Shown: positions 6,643-11,222 of the stretch, piece after piece | Layout: each line of letters begins with the position of its first letter | Position numbering within the stretch: position 1 is the stretch's first letter | Assembly: GCA_964582415.1 (NCBI GenBank) | Contig: CAZOSF010000076.1 | Coordinates: forward strand, 1-11,222 | Direction: 5' to 3' | DNA: 11,222 nucleotides | Source: CAZOSF01 sp964582415 | GTDB lineage: Bacteria > Bacteroidota > Bacteroidia > Flavobacteriales > Flavobacteriaceae | Translations under genes and position numbers: made by a program | Notes under the pieces: generated by a model | Database searches by the model: none | Told to the model about the DNA's origin: nothing | The model's input: only the letters and a program-made list of their open reading frames with translations

Positions 6643-8199
6643 ATGAACGTCTATTCCGCGGAACAATTCTACCAAGCCGACCAAGTAACATTGCAGAGCT
6701 TGGGTATTCAATCCATCGATCTGATGGAGCGCGCTGCCAACCAAGTTTTTGAATGGTTGCATCAACGCCTTCAAGGGGCCCAAGTACCGATTCGCATTTT
6801 TTGTGGAATCGGTAACAATGGGGGAGATGGACTGGCTTTGGGTAGAATGTTAGTGCTTAGTGGGTATAATGTTGAAGTGTATATTGCGAACTTTTCTGAG
6901 AAGCGTTCGACCGATTTTCTAGTCAATTACGACCGATTTAAAAAGGTAACTAAGGACTGGCCGATTTTGATGGCATCGGAAAGTGACTTTCCCCAAATAC
7001 AACAAGAAGATATTTTGGTTGATTGTCTCTTTGGTATAGGGTTGAATAGGGCCCCTGAAGGTTGGGTAAAAAAGCTTATTCAACACCTAAATGCGATAGC
7101 TGCCTTTAAACTATCGGTGGATATACCGAGCGGACTTGCAGCGAACGGACCCTTATTAGATCCTGAAGCGGTGGTAATGGCGAATCATACCCTTACTTTT
7201 CAGGGCCCTAAGATGTCTTTTTTTCTCCCTGAAACCGGTCGATTTGTACCCTATTTCGAAGTGCTGGACATTGGTCTTGACAGAGCGTTTTTAAATACTT
7301 TAACTCCTTTGGCCCAACTGATATATCAACCCTTGGCCCAAAGTCTTTACCGTCAACGGGAAAAATTCACCCACAAGGGAACCTATGGTCATGCCTTAAT
7401 TGTTGGTGGCAGCAGAGGGAAAATGGGTGCCATGGTCCTTGCTTCTAGGTCTGCCATTACTTCTGGAGCGGGGTTGGTAAGTGCTTATGTGCCTTCCAAA
7501 GGGAATACTATTTTACAAATTTCGGTTCCAGAGGTAATGTGCATTTCTGACACCTCGGAAGATATCCTCACTGCTTTTGAGTTTGAACTCAAGCCAACGG
7601 CAATCGCAATAGGAATGGGGATGGGAACCTCAAAAGAGACCATCAGTGGCTTCGGGAAACTACTGAAACGAGCAAGCCAGCCCATGGTACTGGATGCAGA
7701 TGCACTGAATTGCTTGGCTCAAAAACCTGCATTGAAGAAGGTGGTTCCGAAAGGAAGTCTGTTAACGCCCCATGAAGGAGAACTAAGGAGGTTGGTGGGG
7801 GATTGGTCCCATGATTTTGAAAAGCTGGAGAAAATCAAGGCGCTCTCTAAAGAATTGGAATGCGTCGTAGTATTGAAGGGAGCACATTCGTTAATTGTTC
7901 AAGGGGATATAACGTACATCAACACTACAGGAAATCCAGGAATGGCTACAGCTGGAAGCGGTGATACTTTAAGTGGTATACTTGCCGGGTTGTTAGCGCA
8001 AGGATACGGTTCTTTGGAAGCCGCCATTCTTGGTGTTTATGTGCATGGAAGTGCAGGAAACCTTTGTGCCCACGACATTGGTTTTGAAGCCTTGACGGCT
8101 TCGGGAATTATCGATAGGTTGGGAAAAGCTTTTATTTCCTTGTTTGAAAGTCCAGTGTCACAAAACAATACTTCGGAAGAAGCACCTTCAGAATCCTAG
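6643..8199 (+). CDS. nnrD: Bifunctional NAD(P)H-hydrate epimerase / ADP-dependent NAD(P)H-hydrate dehydratase
   Basis: This 518-residue protein repairs hydrated NADH and NADPH, which form by heat or as a GAPDH side product. The N-terminal YjeF_N domain (about 1-215) epimerises R- and S-NADHX: GNNGGDG (57-63) and VDIPSGL (159-165). The C-terminal ribokinase-like domain (about 235-500) dehydrates S-NADHX using ADP: KGTYGHALIVGGS (245-257), VLDADALN (349-356), LTPHEGE (374-380), LKGAHSLI (411-418) and NPGMATAGSGDTLSGILAG (431-449) with the Gly/Asp anion hole. The fused order matches E. coli Nnr (YjeF). The last 15 or so residues (SPVSQNNTSEEAPSES) are a low-complexity polar tail. ATG at 6643 begins the conserved MNVYSAEQF start. 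It ends 4 nt before the convergent TlpA-like gene. Confidence 0.96.
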   Translation: MNVYSAEQFYQADQVTLQSLGIQSIDLMERAANQVFEWLHQRLQGAQVPIRIFCGIGNNGGDGLALGRMLVLSGYNVEVYIANFSEKRSTDFLVNYDRFKKVTKDWPILMASESDFPQIQQEDILVDCLFGIGLNRAPEGWVKKLIQHLNAIAAFKLSVDIPSGLAANGPLLDPEAVVMANHTLTFQGPKMSFFLPETGRFVPYFEVLDIGLDRAFLNTLTPLAQLIYQPLAQSLYRQREKFTHKGTYGHALIVGGSRGKMGAMVLASRSAITSGAGLVSAYVPSKGNTILQISVPEVMCISDTSEDILTAFEFELKPTAIAIGMGMGTSKETISGFGKLLKRASQPMVLDADALNCLAQKPALKKVVPKGSLLTPHEGELRRLVGDWSHDFEKLEKIKALSKELECVVVLKGAHSLIVQGDITYINTTGNPGMATAGSGDTLSGILAGLLAQGYGSLEAAILGVYVHGSAGNLCAHDIGFEALTASGIIDRLGKAFISLFESPVSQNNTSEEAPSES

Positions 8200-8203
8200 A
8201 AAA

Positions 8204-9205
8204 TTATAAATACTTGTCGAGCATTTCCCTTAGTTCAACTTGCGAGGGCCTAGGCGCATCTGGAGTTACAACATTTCCATTTGGATCCAACAAAATAAAA
8301 CGTGGAATTCCGTTGATATAATAATCCCGGATAAACTGAGAGCTCCAATCATTATCCGCAAAAAGTTGGATACCTCCCAATTCCTTTTCAGTTACCATAG
8401 CGACCCATTTGTCGTGATCTTTCATTTGGTCAATGGAAATACTCACAAATTGAATGTTCTTTCCGTGATAATCGGATTCCACTTTTTGGAGGTGAGGAAT
8501 TTCTTGTTTACAAGGACCACACCAAGTAGCCCAAACATCGATATAGGTGTAGCTGCCCAATAGATCTTCGAAACTGGTGGTTCCACCGGCATGGTTTTCA
8601 TAATCTGAGAATCTTGGGGAAGGAGTCCCTTCTGGAAAATCCATTCGCAATTTCACCAATCCTCCCATGTACTTACCATAGCTTTCTACAGTATTATTGG
8701 TATTTTCTTTATGAGTGGCCACCACTAAAGAATCTAAATCTTTGTTTTCCACCAATTTTAAAAGATCTTCCTTAGCCCCCTCTAAATACGTTTTGATACT
8801 TAAGGTATCGTGTTGATCCAAATCGATATCAAAAAGCTTTTCTTGTGCCATGGATCGTTCTGCCAAAAAGTTTGAATTTTCAGCACCTTCACCTGTAAAG
8901 CGTATGGACTCATCAAATTTTTCGGTATCCAACGTCATATTGAGATCATAGCCATTCTTCAGAAAAAGCTGAGCGTATTCACCTCCATCGAACAATCGAT
9001 ACATACCCGGTTCTACGTGTAGGGTGTCGCTAAACTTTCCATCCCCATCCACTTTAATCACTTTGGAATACGTCTTGTTATAGATTTTTAGCGAGTCGCT
9101 GTTTGGCTTGGTGATTTGTCCGCTAAAAGTCACATAGTCCTTAGGTGTGTTATCCTCACAAGAAAAGAGGATTGCAGTAAGTCCGAGAAGAAATAAAGTA
9201 CGCAT
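8204..9205 (-). CDS. TlpA-family thioredoxin-like lipoprotein with DUF4369-like N-terminal domain
   Basis: The 333-residue protein begins with a lipoprotein signal (MRTLFLLGLTAILFSC): lipobox LFSC with Cys16, followed by acidic EDN, which may favour export to the cell surface in this phylum (inference). Residues about 24-115 form a beta-rich domain like DUF4369 (VTFSGQITKPNSDSLKIY, VEPGMYRLFDGGEYAQLFL). A helical linker follows. Residues about 205-333 are a thioredoxin fold with WATWCGPCKQEIPHL (active-site Cys229 and Cys232), FVSISID (253-259) and the cis-Pro in INGIPRFILLD (Pro301). It probably acts as a reductase or thiol-disulfide carrier outside the inner membrane; the partner is unknown. 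It is a single minus-strand gene with its own promoter and converges on nnrE-nnrD. Confidence 0.92.
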   Translation of the reverse strand: MRTLFLLGLTAILFSCEDNTPKDYVTFSGQITKPNSDSLKIYNKTYSKVIKVDGDGKFSDTLHVEPGMYRLFDGGEYAQLFLKNGYDLNMTLDTEKFDESIRFTGEGAENSNFLAERSMAQEKLFDIDLDQHDTLSIKTYLEGAKEDLLKLVENKDLDSLVVATHKENTNNTVESYGKYMGGLVKLRMDFPEGTPSPRFSDYENHAGGTTSFEDLLGSYTYIDVWATWCGPCKQEIPHLQKVESDYHGKNIQFVSISIDQMKDHDKWVAMVTEKELGGIQLFADNDWSSQFIRDYYINGIPRFILLDPNGNVVTPDAPRPSQVELREMLDKYL

Positions 9206-9224
9206 AGTTGATTGAATTTAATTA

Positions 9225-9256
9225 CGAAAATAGGCGATTCAAATTTGTCCTGCCAA
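9225..9256 (-). promoter_or_regulatory. Promoter of the TlpA-like gene
   Basis: On the minus strand TTG (9256-9254) and TATTTTCG (9232-9225) are separated by 21 nt. The -7 box differs from TAnnTTTG at one position. The ATG is about 20 nt further on. Confidence 0.45.
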
Positions 9257-9283
9257 TTTTTCTTATTCACACCGCAGAAATTG

Positions 9284-9291
9284 TATTTTTG
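9284..9291 (+). promoter_or_regulatory. hutH promoter, -7 box TATTTTTG
   Basis: TATTTTTG matches the Bacteroidota -7 consensus TAnnTTTG exactly and ends 21 nt before the hutH ATG. At the expected -33 position (about 9258-9265) the sequence is T-rich without a clear TTG. No inverted repeat that would suggest a HutC-type operator is evident in the 107-nt gap. Confidence 0.5.
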
Positions 9292-9312
9292 CGAACAACC
9301 TAATACCAATTC

Positions 9313-10824
9313 ATGGAAGAAGTCCATTACATCAGTTCCGACCTTCTAACGCTCCCAAATATTAAGTCGATTATTGAAAATCAACAAAAACTGGGGCTCT
9401 CGGAAGAAGCCGTTCTGAATATTAAAAAATCCCACGAGTATTTACAAAACAAACTAAAAGATAACGATACACCTATTTACGGAATCAACACAGGATTTGG
9501 TTCTTTGTGCGATGTAAAGATATCTTCAGAAAACCTATCTAAGCTCCAAGAAAATCTTGTGATGTCGCATGCATGCGGTACTGGAGGTTTAGTGCCATTG
9601 CCCATTGTTAAAATCATGTTGCTCTTGAAAATTCAATCGCTCAGTTATGGGTACAGTGGTGTGCAATTGGAGACCGTAGAGCGATTGGTGGATTTTTACA
9701 ACGAAGACATTCTTCCTGTGGTCTATGATCAGGGAAGTTTAGGAGCTTCAGGAGATTTAGCCCCATTAGCTCATCTATCCTTGCCATTATTGGGCCATGG
9801 AGAGGTGTATTACAAAGGGGATAGGATTCCTGCTGTTCAAATGCTTGAAAAATTTGGGTGGTCACCCATACAATTGAAGGCAAAAGAAGGCTTAGCACTT
9901 TTGAATGGGACACAATTCATGAGCGCCTATGGCGTGTATTGTCTTTTGGAAGGCTGTCAATTATCGTATATGGCCGATTTGATTGCCTCTTTGTCTATTG
10001 ATGCCTTTAATTGTAATATGAGCCCTTTCGATCCCTTGGTTCATATGGTTCGACCCCATCGTGGACAGGTGAAAACTGCCCAACAAATTTTAGAATTTCT
10101 TGAAGGAAGTGAAATTGCCTCTTCAGAAAATAAAAAGGTACAAGATCCGTATTCATTCCGATGTGTGCCTCAGGTACATGGTGCCACAAAAGATACCTTG
10201 AGTTTTGTGCGTAGAACCATCAAGACCGAAATCAATTCGGTGACAGACAATCCGAACATTTTTATTGGGGAAGATAAAATCATATCTGGCGGGAATTTCC
10301 ACGGCCAGCCATTAGCATTGGCTCTGGATTATTTGGGAATCGCCATGGCAGAATTAGGAAATATTTCAGAACGACGCATTTTTCAGATGGTTTCTGGATT
10401 GAGAGGCTTGCCTGATTTCTTGGTGAACCACCCTGGGCTAAATAGTGGGTTTATGATCCCTCAGTATACCGCTGCCAGTATCGTGAGTCAAAACAAACAA
10501 CTAGCTACTCCCGCATCTGTAGATTCTATTGTTTCATCAAATGGTCAAGAAGATCATGTGAGTATGGGAGCCAATGCCGCTACCAAATGCTTGCGAATCA
10601 TCGAGAATGTAAAGCAGGTATTGGCAATTGAATTGATGAATGCCTCCCAGGCAATGGAATTCCGAAGACCATTGAAAACTTCCGACTTTTTAGAATCATT
10701 TCTTGAAGCCTATAGAAATGTGGTTCCCTTTGTAGATGAGGATCGTTTTCTCTCGAAGGATATACATGCATCCTTAGAGTTTTTAAACAGCTTCGAAATC
10801 GAAAGCGAGCTTTTATTTGAATAA
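9313..10824 (+). CDS. hutH: Histidine ammonia-lyase
   Basis: This 503-residue cytosolic enzyme removes ammonia from L-histidine to give urocanate, the first step of histidine breakdown. Ala145-Ser146-Gly147 in GSLGASGDLAPLAH form the self-made MIO cofactor. Other active-site elements are YGINTGFG (56-63, catalytic Tyr56), MSHACGTG (84-91, with the Ser-His pair typical of HAL), NGTQFMSAYG (198-207), YSFRCVPQVHGA (280-291, Arg283), TDNPNIF (311-317), GGNFHG (326-331) and QEDHVSMGANAA (412-423, Glu413). The MSH and NHPGLNSGFM segments favour histidine over tyrosine or phenylalanine lyases, but specificity in this superfamily rests on few residues. No hutU, hutI or hutG is in the window, so the pathway must be completed elsewhere. 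It has its own upstream promoter box. Confidence 0.94.
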   Translation: MEEVHYISSDLLTLPNIKSIIENQQKLGLSEEAVLNIKKSHEYLQNKLKDNDTPIYGINTGFGSLCDVKISSENLSKLQENLVMSHACGTGGLVPLPIVKIMLLLKIQSLSYGYSGVQLETVERLVDFYNEDILPVVYDQGSLGASGDLAPLAHLSLPLLGHGEVYYKGDRIPAVQMLEKFGWSPIQLKAKEGLALLNGTQFMSAYGVYCLLEGCQLSYMADLIASLSIDAFNCNMSPFDPLVHMVRPHRGQVKTAQQILEFLEGSEIASSENKKVQDPYSFRCVPQVHGATKDTLSFVRRTIKTEINSVTDNPNIFIGEDKIISGGNFHGQPLALALDYLGIAMAELGNISERRIFQMVSGLRGLPDFLVNHPGLNSGFMIPQYTAASIVSQNKQLATPASVDSIVSSNGQEDHVSMGANAATKCLRIIENVKQVLAIELMNASQAMEFRRPLKTSDFLESFLEAYRNVVPFVDEDRFLSKDIHASLEFLNSFEIESELLFE

Positions 10825-10852
10825 TCTTTTATCTTGGGGAAAAATTTCAGGC

Positions 10853-11222
10853 ATGAAAAGAACTTTATTACTGCTCACTTTTTTACTTGGAATTAGTTCT
10901 CAAAACCTACGTTCTCAAGAGTATACACCTTTGCTGGATGCTTTCAATGAATGGCATTTTACGACCTGCTATTTTGGTTGCCTCACCGATGTGTATTTTA
11001 CCGATGGGGATACCTTGGTGGATGGGGTGCCGCATAAAATCTTGGATGGATTTCACTATATCTCGCGAACTTTTTTGCTGCGTGAAGATGTTGCAGAACG
11101 AAAAGTATATCTCACGAAAGTGAATACAACAGGTAATTCAGAGTATTTGTTGTATGATTTCACTTTGGAAGAAGGAGACAGTATAGAAATGCATAACCCC
11201 ATCACACCCTTTCCTCCAAATG
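10853..11222 (+). CDS. Exported protein of unknown function, 3' partial
   Basis: An open frame runs from the ATG at 10853 to the window end (123 codons, no stop). Residues 1-22 look like a signal peptide: MKRT, then LLLLTFLLGI, then polar residues up to SQ. The mature part begins EYTPLLDAFNEWHFTTCYFGC and continues with a pattern of short beta strands: VYFTDGDTLVDGVPHKIL, YISRTFLLRED, RKVYLTK, SEYLLYDFTLEEGDSI. This 'TDGDT...LLRED...KVYL...LLYDF' pattern is one I associate with flavobacterial secreted proteins that end in a T9SS sorting domain, but the C-terminus lies outside the window and the function is unknown. The start is 28 nt after hutH, without a terminator, so read-through from hutH is possible. 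Confidence 0.8.
   Translation, partial: MKRTLLLLTFLLGISSQNLRSQEYTPLLDAFNEWHFTTCYFGCLTDVYFTDGDTLVDGVPHKILDGFHYISRTFLLREDVAERKVYLTKVNTTGNSEYLLYDFTLEEGDSIEMHNPITPFPPN

Noticed and set aside
9313..10824. Tyrosine ammonia-lyase like that of Flavobacterium johnsoniae
   Set aside because: The motifs around MSHACGTG, the MIO loop GSLGASGDLAPLAH and NHPGLNSGFM fit histidine ammonia-lyase better than the tyrosine enzyme.
10887..11123. 78-codon + strand frame near the end
   Set aside because: It is out of frame with the exported protein starting at 10853, which has a signal peptide and runs open to the window end.
1..11222. Mobile element, CRISPR array, tRNA/rRNA gene or novel defence island
   Set aside because: I saw no transposase, integrase, direct-repeat array or tRNA-like cloverleaf, and nearly all of the sequence is explained by housekeeping-type genes.

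Overview
The window looks like a compact stretch of core chromosome from a member of the Bacteroidota, most likely class Flavobacteriia. Four things point there: a C-terminal type IX secretion (T9SS) sorting domain, a YebC protein with the Bacteroidota-type N-terminus (MGRAFEFRKARK), a TlpA-like thioredoxin lipoprotein with a DUF4369-like front half, and several promoters of the TAnnTTTG type. Only about 370 of 11,222 bases lie outside genes. I see no RNA gene, mobile element, CRISPR array or sign of recent transfer. The genus cannot be told from the sequence alone.

Positions 1-3494 (+ strand) hold the 3' part of a fused enzyme (CMP-Kdo synthetase KdsB joined to a KdnB-like metal-dependent alcohol dehydrogenase), then a small PlsC-like acyltransferase 3 nt later. 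Both fit an outer-membrane lipid (LPS) theme, with KdnB pointing to 8-amino-Kdo. Next comes a secreted 'choice-of-anchor B' beta-propeller protein with a T9SS sorting tail.

Positions 3496-6539 (- strand) read, in transcription order, gcvT (glycine cleavage T-protein), an RmlD/SDR-like protein whose catalytic Tyr and Lys appear to be lost, a pterin-4a-carbinolamine dehydratase (phhB/PCD), and yebC. The first three are spaced by 3 nt and should form one operon starting at a promoter in 6540-6642. yebC follows a 74-nt gap that contains its own TAAATTTG box and a 14-bp palindrome.

From 6540-6642 a divergent control region also serves nnrE-nnrD (NAD(P)HX epimerase/dehydratase, + strand, 6643-8199). 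A TlpA-like lipoprotein gene (8204-9205, - strand) converges on it. A second divergent region (9206-9312) leads to hutH (histidine ammonia-lyase). The last gene (10853 onward) encodes an exported protein of unknown function and is cut by the window end.

I did not find a clearly novel defence, mobile or signalling system. The points most worth checking are the KdsB-KdnB fusion, the conserved His positions of the propeller protein, and the SDR protein lacking its catalytic pair.
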